A stretch of 64,000 nt of DNA from Myxococcales bacterium (GTDB lineage: Bacteria; Myxococcota_A; Polyangia; Polyangiales; Houyiibacteriaceae), in contig JAOTVB010000002.1 of NCBI GenBank assembly GCA_029863605.1, forward strand, positions 62,001 to 126,000. Reading direction: 5' to 3'. The notes beneath the pieces are model-generated. The model worked only from the letters and a program-made list of their open reading frames with translations. It was not told the DNA's origin and did no database searches. Below are positions 10,010 through 18,221 of this stretch, piece by piece (positions within the stretch are counted from its first letter, which is position 1; the number at the start of each line of letters is the position of its first letter). The position numbers were made by a program, and so were the translations under genes.

Positions 10010-10587
10010 GGGAGGACGACCCGATCGAACGCTTCTCGCGCGAGTATTCGCGTGCCCAGTCGAGCGAGCCTTTCGATGCGGGCCGATGTGCGCTGGCCAC
10101 GGCTGACGCCCAAGGACAACCCTCCGTTCGCTTCGTCTTGCTCAAGGGCTTCGATACGCGCGGATTCGTCTTCTACACGAACTTCGAGAGCCAAAAGGCC
10201 CGCGATCTCGAGGACAACCCTCGTGCGGCGTTGGCGTTTCATTGGCACACCACCGGCGTGCAGGTGCGCGTCCGGGGCGCCGTGAGCAGGGTGTCCGACG
10301 AAGATGCCGATGCCTACTTTGCCACCCGTGACCGTGGAAGCCAACTCGGTGCCTGGGCGTCAAGGCAAAGCGCAGAGCTCGAAGACCCAAAGACCCTTGC
10401 AGCTGAAGTCGCCAAAGTGGCCAAGCGTTTCGAGGATGTTTCGGTTGAGCGACCACCATTTTGGGGAGGCTTTCGAATCACACCCGATGCCATCGAATTT
10501 TGGGAAAATCGGGATGATCGCCTGCATGACCGATGGCTCTATAGACGAAGCGGCGACGGCTGGAGTTGCGTGCGACTGTATCCGTAG
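10006..10587 (+). CDS. pdxH: pyridoxamine/pyridoxine 5'-phosphate oxidase
   Basis: FMN enzyme making pyridoxal 5'-phosphate in the cytoplasm. With a GTG start at 10006 the product is 193 residues (E. coli about 218; the missing part is the disordered N-terminus). Family blocks seen are RFVLLKGFDTRGFVFYTNF with SQKARDLEDNP (FMN binding), FHWHTTGVQVRVRGAVSR, SQLGAWASRQS, PPFWGGFRITP, and the C-terminal FWENRDDRLHDRW...RLYP. The GTGA overlap with the MerR-TPR gene supports this start. An earlier ATG at 9925 would lie inside the upstream gene and adds residues with no family match. Confidence 0.93.
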   Translation: MREDDPIERFSREYSRAQSSEPFDAGRCALATADAQGQPSVRFVLLKGFDTRGFVFYTNFESQKARDLEDNPRAALAFHWHTTGVQVRVRGAVSRVSDEDADAYFATRDRGSQLGAWASRQSAELEDPKTLAAEVAKVAKRFEDVSVERPPFWGGFRITPDAIEFWENRDDRLHDRWLYRRSGDGWSCVRLYP

Positions 10588-10684
10588 TGCGTCTCATTTA
10601 AGGCACTTGACGAATGAGTCGTCGGTGGAGATGTTTTGATCGTGACCGGGGTAGCCGATGGGTTTCACGTCCAGTCGAGGGGTC

Positions 10685-10915
10685 ATGCAAACAGGAATGG
10701 TCAAGTGGTTCAACAACGCGAAGGGCTGGGGGTTCATCAGCGGGGCGGATGGGTCCGACGTCTTCGTACATTACTCGCAGATCAACGGTGACGGATACCG
10801 CACGTTGCGACCAGGACAGCAGGTTGCATACGATCTACGCTTGGGGCCGCGCGGGCAGTTCGCCGAAAACGTTCGCGCAGGCGATGAGCGCAGCTCCCAG
10901 GCTCAGGCGAACTAG
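10685..10915 (+). CDS. cold-shock domain protein (CspA family)
   Basis: Small single-stranded nucleic-acid-binding protein, 76 residues, one OB fold. It shows the family opening TGMVKWFNNAKGWGFI with RNP1 (KGWGFI) and RNP2 (DVFVHY). The Gly-Phe of typical RNP1 is Gly-Trp here. I chose ATG 10685 because Csp proteins begin two to four residues before G-x-VKWF; ATG 10658 is an alternative. A possible sigma-70 -35 (TTGACG at 10607-10612) lies upstream, but the -10 is poor. It could act in RNA chaperoning at any temperature. Confidence 0.9.
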   Translation: MQTGMVKWFNNAKGWGFISGADGSDVFVHYSQINGDGYRTLRPGQQVAYDLRLGPRGQFAENVRAGDERSSQAQAN

Positions 10916-10918
10916 CGT

Positions 10919-11362
10919 TCAGGGACGCACGTACTTGTCGAGCTCGAGGGCCCACCGGACTTCTTCGACGACTGCGCCAACGTCGTCGAGCGACTTTCGG
11001 TACGTTACCTCGTGCCACACATCGAGAACACGGGCGTCATCGACCGGATCTTTGACTTCGACGATCTCCGCGCTGGATTCTTCGTAGCCCCTACTCCCTG
11101 CTCGCTCACCCACCGCCTCACGGACACGTCGAAAAAGCTCCTCAGAGTGCGCTGACGGCGCATCGGAGCGCTGAGTGCGCGCCGTAAACTGGACGGCTAG
11201 ACCGTGGTTGGTGACCACGCGTACGCCCGAGTCCATGATGTGAAGGCGCACTCGTTCCGCGATGCGGAGCTCCTCGGCCGCGGAGCGGTAAATCTCGACT
11301 CCGACGTTGGCAAGGGCCCGTTGAATGTCCTGAATCGTCAGCGTTTCCTCCAACCCACTCAC
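10919..11362 (-). CDS. uncharacterised protein
   Basis: I do not recognise this 147-residue product. It is rich in charged helices, begins SGLEETLTIQDIQRAL, and contains a central beta-rich part (VRLHIMDSGVRVV, HGLAVQFTART) and a helical C-terminus. No signal peptide or membrane segment is visible. I use GTG 11362; the frame stays open upstream but overlaps the divergent BtuF-like gene and loses coding character. Its end lies 3 nt from the convergent csp stop. Codon use looks native. Confidence 0.55.
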   Translation of the reverse strand: MSGLEETLTIQDIQRALANVGVEIYRSAAEELRIAERVRLHIMDSGVRVVTNHGLAVQFTARTQRSDAPSAHSEELFRRVREAVGERAGSRGYEESSAEIVEVKDPVDDARVLDVWHEVTYRKSLDDVGAVVEEVRWALELDKYVRP

Positions 11363-11470
11363 GGAAGACTTGCGCTTCGGGTCGAGGAACCTACCACCCC
11401 TTACACCAGGTGCGCAAATGAGCGGCCTGGGGGTGCTAGGAAAGGGTACGGAGCGCACCTCTGTTACCCA

Positions 11471-12349
11471 ATGTTCGAAGTCGAAGACGCCATCGGTCAG
11501 CACTTGGAGCTTGTCAAAGCCCCCACGAGGGTCGTTTCTCTCGTGCCGAGCGAAACGGTGTCCGTGTTCGATCTCGTGGGGCGAGAGCGGCTCATAGGTC
11601 GGACCGATTACTGCGTCGAGCCGGCGGGTGCCATCGAGGCGGTTCCGACTGTCGGAGGAACCAAGCGGTTCGACGTTCAAGCGGTGGTCGATCTCAAACC
11701 GGACCTCGTTCTGGCAAACAAGGAAGAGAACAGCCGGGCCCTGGTCATGGCGTTGATCGAGGCGGGGCTCAAGGTTCACGTCAGCTTTCCTTGCACGGTC
11801 GCCGATTCGAATCGGTACCTTGCAAACCTCTGTCAGCTGCTCGATGTGAACCCGGACGAATCGCCGCACCTCCGACGTTGTCGCGAGGCGGCTGCGCGGG
11901 CGGAGGCAAGCTCGACCACGAAGCTGATACCCGTGTTCGTGCCGATCTGGAGGGATCCTTGGATGACATTCGACGGTCGCGCCTATGCGAGTGACGTTCT
12001 CCGGTTGGCCGGCGCGCATAATGTCTTTGCGGGAAGACCAAGGCGTTATCCATTGGCGGCCGATCTTGGCAAGGGGGTTGCGTGGACCGAGGAAAAGGTT
12101 GACCAGCGCGACACGCGTTACCCTCGGGTTCGGCTCGAAGAGGTCGTGGAACGAGGCGCGCGCGCGGTTCTTCTGCCAGACGAGCCCTATGCGTTCAGCG
12201 AGAAAGATTTTGCCGCGTTTCGCGAGCTCGAGTCGTCGTCGAAGCTCGATCTAGAGCTGATAGATGGCAAGGATGTGTTTTGGTACGGAACGCGGGTGAT
12301 AGTCGCCATCGACCGACTCCGCGCGTGCATCGACCGACTCGGGCAATGA
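11471..12349 (+). CDS. BtuF-like helical-backbone metal/cobalamin receptor without signal peptide
   Basis: The 292-residue product has the two-lobe periplasmic-binding fold of TroA_b/BtuF proteins: RVVSLVPSETVSVFDLV, a VGGTKRFDVQAVVDLKPDLVLANKEEN block, a long linking helix, then FVPIWRDPWMTFDGRAYASDVLRLAGAHNVF and a C-terminal lobe. Family members bind vitamin B12 or siderophore complexes in the periplasm for ABC importers. Here the first residues (MFEVEDAIGQ) give no signal peptide, and no ABC permease or ATPase is near. ATG 11471 is the first plausible start; sequence further upstream does not look like a leader either. It may act in the cytoplasm or be an orphan. Ligand not determinable. 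Confidence 0.75.
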   Translation: MFEVEDAIGQHLELVKAPTRVVSLVPSETVSVFDLVGRERLIGRTDYCVEPAGAIEAVPTVGGTKRFDVQAVVDLKPDLVLANKEENSRALVMALIEAGLKVHVSFPCTVADSNRYLANLCQLLDVNPDESPHLRRCREAAARAEASSTTKLIPVFVPIWRDPWMTFDGRAYASDVLRLAGAHNVFAGRPRRYPLAADLGKGVAWTEEKVDQRDTRYPRVRLEEVVERGARAVLLPDEPYAFSEKDFAAFRELESSSKLDLELIDGKDVFWYGTRVIVAIDRLRACIDRLGQ

Positions 12350-12405
12350 GCGTTTTCGGGTTTGTGGACTGTGCCACAATTGACCCGGGTGCATCCGCCT
12401 GAAGG

Positions 12406-12825
12406 GTGTTCGCGCCGTCGGTTTTCACCGAACGGGCGAACAAAGCGCTAGTCAACGATCAGGCGCTCCGGTATCTTCGCCATGCTTTGACAATCGCGGT
12501 CGATAGACTTTCCTCGATCTTGCCCAAGGGTGGCGCCGATGCCGCCTTGCATCGGGGTGCGCGTCGCCGCGCTCGTCGCTGGGCCCTCGACGCCGAAGTC
12601 GAGCTCTTGTCGCCTGGTCGCGGATCGGGTTTGGCGATCAATGCGAGCGTCGGCGGCCTTCGAATCGCCCTCGACCGCGGCGTGCCGATCGACGAGGCCT
12701 GCACGCTTCGCGTCCGGACGGCGCCCGACCACGAAACCGTCGAGCATGCGCGCGTGGTCTGGTCCAAGGCACGGCCAGACGGGTACGTCCTCGGGTTGGC
12801 CTTCATCGAGCCGCCATCAGCCTGA
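12406..12825 (+). CDS. PilZ-domain protein
   Basis: A 139-residue probable cyclic-di-GMP-responsive protein. The PilZ signature appears as an RRRARRW cluster near residue 53 (the RxxxR motif) and NASVGGL near 80 (the D/NxSxxG motif), followed by a beta barrel ending GYVLGLAFIEPP. The first 50 residues are helical and not part of the fold. The start is taken as GTG 12406, with only a weak purine run before it; later starts are possible. It is flanked by unrelated metabolic genes, so the output is unknown. Confidence 0.8.
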   Translation: MFAPSVFTERANKALVNDQALRYLRHALTIAVDRLSSILPKGGADAALHRGARRRARRWALDAEVELLSPGRGSGLAINASVGGLRIALDRGVPIDEACTLRVRTAPDHETVEHARVVWSKARPDGYVLGLAFIEPPSA

Positions 12826-12933
12826 AACCACTGGCTTTTAAGGGCCTGCATCGATGCCGGCTTGGCTGGTTGCGGTATCGCTGATTCAAGGTTAGCTTGC
12901 CGCTGTCATCTGAGCGTACCCATTGGGACGCTA

Positions 12934-12940
12934 CGGAGGT
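12934..12940 (+). promoter_or_regulatory. strong ribosome binding site for panD
   Basis: CGGAGGT ends 4 nt before ATG 12945 and selects that codon over the in-frame ATG/GTG codons upstream. Confidence 0.8.
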
Positions 12941-12944
12941 TCAA

Positions 12945-13352
12945 ATGCGGCGACGTATGTTTCTCGGCAAGATCCACCGGGCTACGATCACACATGCGGA
13001 CTTGGACTACGAAGGTAGCGTCACGATCGACGCGAACCTGCTCGATGCTGCCGGCATCCTCGAGCATGAAGAGGTCCAGATTTGGAATGTGACTCAAGGC
13101 ACACGCCTGGCGACCTATGCGCTGCGAGGCCCGCGTGGTTCCGGCGTCATCTGCGTCAACGGCGCGGCCGCACACCACATGAGCCCAGGTGACCTCGCGA
13201 TCATCGCAAGCTTCGGCGAGATGACCGATAAAGAGGCACGCGCTCACGAGCCCAAAGTGGTGCTCGTCGACGAAAAAAACCGTATCGTGGACACCGGTCC
13301 GGAGCGCCCGGGGCCGCAAATGCCGCGGCGGGTGGACGAGCTCGTCCATTAA
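12945..13352 (+). CDS. panD: aspartate 1-decarboxylase precursor
   Basis: Pyruvoyl enzyme converting L-aspartate to beta-alanine for pantothenate and CoA synthesis. The 135-residue proenzyme self-cleaves between Gly and Ser in the visible YEGSVTID, giving the pyruvoyl group on the larger chain. Other conserved parts are KIHRATIT near the start, [20 protein letters not shown] and [12 protein letters not shown] 12945 is set by a strong ribosome site. The gene ends 18 nt before tRNA-Leu. The last six bases of the gene are part of the repeat that recurs at 18.06 kb. Confidence 0.95.
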   Translation: MRRRMFLGKIHRATITHADLDYEGSVTIDANLLDAAGILEHEEVQIWNVTQGTRLATYALRGPRGSGVICVNGAAAHHMSPGDLAIIASFGEMTDKEARAHEPKVVLVDEKNRIVDTGPERPGPQMPRRVDELVH

Positions 13353-13385
13353 CGCAAACCTTCCGGCGTTGCCGGGGTGGCGGAA
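13347..13385 (+). repeat. direct repeat, copy A (panD end plus tRNA-Leu 5' part)
   Basis: The panD stop region, the spacer and the first 15 bases of tRNA-Leu match 18057-18094 at 38 positions, interrupted by a single extra T at 13370. The two copies are in the same orientation and enclose alaA, a lipoprotein gene and a glycoside hydrolase gene. Confidence 0.85.
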
Positions 13386-13453
13386 TGGCAGACGCAGGCG
13401 ACTTAAAATCGCTCGTGAGATTTCACGTGCGGGTTCGAATCCCGCCCCCGGCA
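13371..13453 (+). tRNA. tRNA-Leu (anticodon UAA)
   Basis: Class II tRNA, 83 nt. The acceptor arm GCCGGGG pairs with CCCCGGC, with discriminator A at 13453. The D-arm region is GGCGGAATGGCAGACGC. The anticodon arm is GGCGA-CTTAAAA-TCGCT with anticodon TAA, followed by a long variable arm (GTGAGATTTCAC) and the T-arm GGGTTCGAATCCC. CCA is not encoded. It reads UUA (and UUG by wobble); UUA should be a rare codon in this GC-rich genome. Confidence 0.95.
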
Positions 13454-13684
13454 CTGTTTCAACTTGGAGCAGCACTTCCAGACGCTGCTTCTTCTGATGA
13501 CGCTCGCTGTGATGCAGCAAATCATCTAAACGATGGTAACTTTCTTGTGTTCGGTGCTGCGCCAAGCCGGCAACGTATGGGCGACGTATAAATCGGCATC
13601 GAGATGCGCTCGGAATCCGGACGCCGGCCACTCGACATTGGGGGCGGTGTCTATCATGAGTTCGATTCTAAGTGAGCCGAGACG

Positions 13685-14902
13685 ATGAGCGACAGATTCC
13701 AGAGCAGCGACAGCCTCCGCGATGTTCGCTACGAGATACGTGGGCAGCTGGCGCAGCGCGCGCACCAGATGGAGCGTCAGGGGTACGAAATCATCTCTAT
13801 GAACATCGGAAACCCCGGCCTCTTTGACTTCCGCACACCAGAAACGATGCGCATGGCCATGATCGAGAACCTCCCCAGCAGCGAGGCGTACTGCCATCAG
13901 AAAGGCATCTTCCCGGCGCGCGAAGCCGTAGTGATGCAGCAACAGGAACGCGGCGTCATGAACGTGACTGCCGAGCACGTGTTCATCGGGAACGGTGTCA
14001 GCGAGCTGATCGATCTGACGTTGCGCGCACTGCTCAACGCTGGCGACGAAGTGCTGATACCGAGCCCTGACTATCCCCTTTGGACTGCTGCGGTCACTCT
14101 AAACGGTGCTCGGGCGGTGCACTACCCGTGTCCGCCGGACAAGCTGTTTCAGCCGGACCTCGATGCGTTGGAGGGGATGATTACAGACCGAACCCGTGCG
14201 CTTGTCATCATCAATCCGAACAATCCCACGGGCGCGGTGTACAGCCGTGAGGTCCTAGAGGCGATGGTCGCACTCGCCGAACGGCACGATCTAGTGGTGT
14301 TCAGCGACGAGATCTACGACGGCATGGTCTATGACGACGCCGAGTTCATCCCGATTGCGCCGCTGGTGAGAAATACCCTCTGCGGCACGTTCAGCGGGTT
14401 GTCGAAGGTCTACCGGGCCTGTGGTTTCCGCGTTGGCTGGGTGGCCTTCAGCGGCACCAATGAGCTCGCTAAGGATTACCTGCACGGTCTCGATCTTCTG
14501 GCTTCGCTTCGATTGTGCAGCAATGTGCCCGGACAATGGGGCGTGCAGACGGCACTCGGCGGCTACCAGAGCCTGAAAAAGCTGGTTCGTCCACGTGGGC
14601 GTTTGTATGAGTCTCGCCAAGCCGTGATCAGGGGCGTCGAAGCCAGCGAGTACCTCACCTTGGTCGTGCCCGGGGGCTCGATGTACGCCTTCGTCGGCGC
14701 TGACACCAACAAGCTGCCGGGGTTCGACGATCAAGAGTTCGCGATGGAGCTCCTGGAGACGCAGCACGTGCTCGTGGCACCAGGCTCCAGCTTCAACGTC
14801 GATTACCGCAACTATTTCCGGATCACAATCTTACCGGAAGCCAAGGTCATTGACGACGTGTTCCGGCGGATGGAGAAAGTCCTGCAAGGCGCAGGGCATT
14901 GA
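13685..14902 (+). CDS. alaA: AlaA-type alanine (glutamate-pyruvate) aminotransferase
   Basis: Fold-type I PLP aminotransferase of 405 residues. It matches the E. coli AlaA pattern along its whole length: an N-terminal YEIRGQL, NIGNP, a YCHQKGIFPARE-like block, IGNGVSELI, SPDYPLWTAAV, the INPNNPTGAVYS loop, SDEIYDGMVYDDAEF, the Schiff-base lysine in FSGLSKVYRACGFRVGW, and a C-terminal ITILPE. It would interconvert pyruvate and alanine with glutamate. It is the first gene after tRNA-Leu and lies within the segment bounded by the repeat. Other class I aminotransferases are possible, but the TAAV and SLRLC blocks favour AlaA. Confidence 0.85.
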   Translation: MSDRFQSSDSLRDVRYEIRGQLAQRAHQMERQGYEIISMNIGNPGLFDFRTPETMRMAMIENLPSSEAYCHQKGIFPAREAVVMQQQERGVMNVTAEHVFIGNGVSELIDLTLRALLNAGDEVLIPSPDYPLWTAAVTLNGARAVHYPCPPDKLFQPDLDALEGMITDRTRALVIINPNNPTGAVYSREVLEAMVALAERHDLVVFSDEIYDGMVYDDAEFIPIAPLVRNTLCGTFSGLSKVYRACGFRVGWVAFSGTNELAKDYLHGLDLLASLRLCSNVPGQWGVQTALGGYQSLKKLVRPRGRLYESRQAVIRGVEASEYLTLVVPGGSMYAFVGADTNKLPGFDDQEFAMELLETQHVLVAPGSSFNVDYRNYFRITILPEAKVIDDVFRRMEKVLQGAGH

Positions 14903-15106
14903 ACAAGGACTGCTCTTCGAGCTCCGTGTTGGACGAGGGCGAACTCGACGCAGCGGTGACCGGCGGCAAGGCGGCTTTCAAGGCTAACCATCATGTGCAG
15001 AGTAGCAGCGTGTTATTCTCCGACCTCGACATCGAGAGGCCCGAGCCCGACGTCGTCGACGCAACGCCCATCGACGATGACCTCGAGGCGACCCGTTCTC
15101 CCGATC

Positions 15107-15970
15107 TCAATCAGCCCACTCCACTGCGAGGGTGTCGGTCAGCCGCTGGATATCGCCGTTGAGGGTACCGAGCGCGCGATGGTTCGCCTCGATGCTCCCG
15201 CTGATGTTGCCAGAGTGCTCCACGCTGACAAGGATGCGCAATGGAGTGTCCACCAGCCCGGATAGCTCCCGGTTGATTCGAACCTCCTGGATGTCGTTGC
15301 CGAGCTTTGAGGCGTGCGCGGATTCCAAGGTGGTGCTCAGATCAAAGATCTGCTGCCCCTGCACCATGCGGTACGACGCCGAGCCGGTCATGTCGACTCG
15401 GACCTCGTCACCGACCAGCTCGGTCACCAGAACGTACCCAACATCGTCGTACTCGAAAACCCCGGAGCCGGTGCCCTCGTCCGGTGTCCAGTACTGCCAA
15501 CTGGCGGGAAGGCCCCGAACGGTCGTGCGCATCTCGGCCCGATGCGTCTGGTCAAGCTTTATGCTCACGCACAGTTCAACCGTGTCCAGATTCCACTGGC
15601 GAAAGGACGCCGCCCCCAGACACTCTTCGCTTTCACCGGGGATCCAGTCGACCAGGTCCATGCGGGACACCATGCATATTCGCTCTTCTTCCGCCCCGAG
15701 ACAACGACCGTAGCAGAGCCCAAAAGGTGGATCACTGCAGTTGACCAGCCAGTTAAAGAGGAACAGATCGGAGAGCGCAGCATCGTGGACAATCTGCTTG
15801 TGTCTTTCGGTGAGCACCAGCTCGGGTGGGGAATCGCTTCCGCCGCAACCGAAAGACATGAATGCCAGACTCCAAAAAAGCGCGAGCCCCGGGAGCGAGG
15901 CGGAAAGTACCCGAACGGCAGAGGCCGGGCTCGAACCATGACGGCGGGGCAAAGTAGCGGGCAGGAACAT
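15107..15970 (-). CDS. putative lipoprotein, unknown function
   Basis: The 287-residue product has an N-terminal hydrophobic stretch (LPGLALFWSLAFMSFGC) ending in a cysteine that could be lipidated, although the -3 residue is not a classical Leu. The mature part has several cysteines (CYGRCLG, EERIC, EECLG, LCV) likely to form disulfides. Most of the rest is beta-strand-like, with no recognisable family. The start is uncertain because the n-region is long (about 27 residues); a later start would give a normal signal peptide. It is convergent with alaA across a 204-nt gap in which I see nothing convincing. It lies inside the repeat-bounded segment. Confidence 0.6.
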   Translation of the reverse strand: MFLPATLPRRHGSSPASAVRVLSASLPGLALFWSLAFMSFGCGGSDSPPELVLTERHKQIVHDAALSDLFLFNWLVNCSDPPFGLCYGRCLGAEEERICMVSRMDLVDWIPGESEECLGAASFRQWNLDTVELCVSIKLDQTHRAEMRTTVRGLPASWQYWTPDEGTGSGVFEYDDVGYVLVTELVGDEVRVDMTGSASYRMVQGQQIFDLSTTLESAHASKLGNDIQEVRINRELSGLVDTPLRILVSVEHSGNISGSIEANHRALGTLNGDIQRLTDTLAVEWAD

Positions 15971-16036
15971 AGACCTCCAGTTTCCCCCAATTCAAAGATA
16001 ACATTCTTATGCAACCTTTGTACCCTGCGAGGGGAT

Positions 16037-16058
16037 GGGCGAAACAAACGCCCTTTTT
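16037..16058 (+). terminator. hairpin plus T-run, oriented rightward
   Basis: GGGCG-AAACAAA-CGCCC followed directly by TTTTT is a textbook rho-independent terminator on the + strand. Yet both neighbours are on the - strand, so it does not end a known gene. An outer arm, TGCGAG (16026-16031) with CTCGCA (16063-16068), encloses it. On the - strand this would be a structured leader for the lipoprotein gene at 15107. Confidence 0.45.
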
Positions 16059-16184
16059 CGGTCTCGCAAAGTTAACTTATAGGACGCTCTGCGCAATTCG
16101 GGAGCCGAGTGAGGGCGTGGGAGTGAGTCGGCGCTAGGCACCCAAAACGCTGGACTGAGATTAGAATTACGTGCTTTGGCACCA

Positions 16185-18011
16185 TCACTTCCGGACGAAG
16201 CGGATGCTGTCGAGGTAGATGGTAACATCCGGGCGCCGCCCCCTGAGGGTCACCACGAAGCCTGTCTTGATGCTCGATAGGTCGAGTTTCTTCAGGCGAA
16301 TGCGGTAGCGTCGCCACTCCTTCGTCAGGCGAATGTCCTCGACGGTGGTCTTGCCCGAATCGGGGTGTACCTTGTCCTGGCCGAGGAGACCAACGCCGAT
16401 GTTGATCTTCTCGACGCCGTATTCTCCACGGGCCCACAGCTCCAGGTGTGTCGCTCCGGTGAGATCGTAGCCGCCTTCCTGATCGCCCCAATTGTTGGCG
16501 GGGTGCTGCCACGCAACGCCGACCCAGGTGCCGACCTCGCCGACGAAGTGCATTTTGATGCAGGCGTTGCCTTCATAGGGGTTGCCATAATGGTCGCCGT
16601 CCAGGATCAGCGACTCGATCGCGCCCATCCAACCCGAGGGGGCCCAAGGCATCCCCTCGAAACCATCCCGGTAGACGTAGAAGGGCATGGGCGTGCGCAC
16701 CTTGCCTTTCACCAACAGCGGCACGTTCGCCGTCGCTGCACCGCCCGCCGCATCATAAGCGTAGAAGAACAACCGATACGGCCCGGGATCTCTCGGCATG
16801 CGCACCCGTGTGCCATTGACGTGACCTTCGAGGACTGCGCCCTCCACCTCAGGTGGCATGGGCCGGAAGTCACCGCCGGTCGTGTATTCACCGGCCTCGC
16901 GGCGCAGCACCCAACGCACGCGGATTGCAGCACCTTCGGGATCGGCAACGACGGCACGCACGCGGACCTTGTCACCCGGATCCAACTGCGGTTCACCCTC
17001 GATGACCAATGGCTCCACCGTGGGCGCAAGGTTCGTCGGGCGACGGCCGGACCAGAGCTCGGTCATGACATCGACCGCCCCGAGCCGGGCGCCATCATCC
17101 AAGAACATCCCGTACCAGGTCGGGGTGGCCTCCGTCTTGAAGCCCCAGACAAAAACGTACGAACCTAGGGCGAGACCCGGAGCGGCGATCACGCCACTCT
17201 CGTAGCTGCGCCGGTAAAACTCCGACTTCTCCGTGCTCGTCGGCTCGACCGGCGCGCCCCAGTCGTTCTTCGGGATCTCCCACACCCCGGGCGGCCCGAA
17301 CTCGGTGAGCACATAGGGCTTGGTCGCACCGCCAGCGCGGTAGCGCTCGGCCACAGACAGCGCACCGCCGTAGGAGTTGATGCCGTGAATGTCGATCGCC
17401 GGGCAGCGCTTGTGCACGCCGTCGATGCGCCCGCCGCCGAGCTCGGCGGTGACGGTCATGGTCGGGTGGAGCGGGTCGAGCTTCTTCACCATGGCGGCGA
17501 TGTCGTTCACCGCCGTCCAGATGGCCGGATTATCGCCTGAGCCGAAGCCCTCCATCTCGTTGCCGATGCCCCAGAGGAGGACCGCAGGATGGTCTTTGTA
17601 GCGCAGCACGGTCTGGCGGGCGCGTTCCAGTTGGTCACTGACCTGGGTCTCGTTGCTGTAGTCGAAACCGTGGCGCTCGTGGCCGAGCCAGATGCCCACC
17701 GTCACCGACAGGCCGAGGGCGTGCGCCGCGTCGAGACGGGCGTCGATGTCGTCAGCCCCCCAGGTGCGCACCGAGTTCGCGCCCGCGGCCGCCAGCCGCT
17801 TCAACGACGCATCCCCGCCGGCGCCACGAATGAAATACGGCTCACCGCCACGCAACAGCTCCCAGCCCTGCTCTGTTTGGCGCAGTTCCACCGGGATGGC
17901 CTTCGCCCGGGCGGCCGAGGGCCAGAGCGCCAGGCAGGCGGATGACAGGACGAGCGCGTGCGCGATCGTGTGCAGCAGATGGCTATGTGTCGCTGGTTTG
18001 TTTGCGCTCAT
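16185..18011 (-). CDS. secreted TIM-barrel glycoside hydrolase (GH2/GH5-like) with C-terminal carbohydrate-binding-like domain
   Basis: The 608-residue product begins with a signal peptide (hydrophobic ALVLSSACLALW, cleavage near AARA). A beta/alpha barrel of clan GH-A follows at about 40-350, with the acid/base Glu in WGIGNEMEG and the probable nucleophile Glu in YVLTEFGPPG. Barrel strands such as NSVRTWGAD and DIHGINSYGG are visible. An Ig/PKD-like region (about 375-460) and a beta-sandwich domain (about 480-605) end the protein. The substrate is probably a beta-glucan or similar polymer, but the family cannot be fixed by eye. ATG 18011 gives the signal peptide directly; the frame upstream runs through the tRNA fragment and is not coding. 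Confidence 0.8.
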   Translation of the reverse strand: MSANKPATHSHLLHTIAHALVLSSACLALWPSAARAKAIPVELRQTEQGWELLRGGEPYFIRGAGGDASLKRLAAAGANSVRTWGADDIDARLDAAHALGLSVTVGIWLGHERHGFDYSNETQVSDQLERARQTVLRYKDHPAVLLWGIGNEMEGFGSGDNPAIWTAVNDIAAMVKKLDPLHPTMTVTAELGGGRIDGVHKRCPAIDIHGINSYGGALSVAERYRAGGATKPYVLTEFGPPGVWEIPKNDWGAPVEPTSTEKSEFYRRSYESGVIAAPGLALGSYVFVWGFKTEATPTWYGMFLDDGARLGAVDVMTELWSGRRPTNLAPTVEPLVIEGEPQLDPGDKVRVRAVVADPEGAAIRVRWVLRREAGEYTTGGDFRPMPPEVEGAVLEGHVNGTRVRMPRDPGPYRLFFYAYDAAGGAATANVPLLVKGKVRTPMPFYVYRDGFEGMPWAPSGWMGAIESLILDGDHYGNPYEGNACIKMHFVGEVGTWVGVAWQHPANNWGDQEGGYDLTGATHLELWARGEYGVEKINIGVGLLGQDKVHPDSGKTTVEDIRLTKEWRRYRIRLKKLDLSSIKTGFVVTLRGRRPDVTIYLDSIRFVRK

Positions 18012-18056
18012 ACGTGCGGTCCTAGTATCACCCCTTGTTCGCGGCGCGGGAACTAG

Positions 18057-18094
18057 CATTAACGCAAACCTTCCGGCGTGCCGGGGTGGCGGAA
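18057..18094 (+). repeat. direct repeat, copy B (truncated tRNA-Leu 5' end)
   Basis: This 38-nt stretch repeats 13347-13385 apart from one missing T. It ends after the first 15 tRNA bases (GCCGGGGTGGCGGAA). The following bases do not continue the tRNA, so no functional tRNA can form. An AAAATCG right at the break also occurs in the anticodon arm of the intact gene, which may mean an internal deletion. Confidence 0.8.
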
Positions 18095-18221
18095 AATCGA
18101 CCCGACTTGATCCGGTCTCAGCTCTCGATGCCAGCGTCAATGCGAACGCTGAGTCCACGGCTTGGCCTAGGAATGCAGGTCCGATTTGGGCCTCCGCCGC
18201 ATCGTTCTGCATACTGAGGGC

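Noticed and set aside
10607-10635. TTGACG with a -10-like GATGTT before the cold-shock gene
   Set aside because: The -10 matches only half the consensus; kept as a note in the csp entry rather than a promoter call.
13460-13530. A short frame after tRNA-Leu that ends in a hydrophobic helix, possibly an integrase or transposase remnant
   Set aside because: Only about 24 residues, no recognisable family; not enough to call a gene.
14899-15162. An 87-codon frame overlapping the alaA stop
   Set aside because: It runs into the convergent lipoprotein gene, has no ribosome site and no coding character.
15920-15950. A tRNA T-loop-like GGTTCGAGCCC on the - strand
   Set aside because: The flanking bases do not form a T-stem, acceptor or anticodon arm, and it lies within the lipoprotein signal-sequence coding region.
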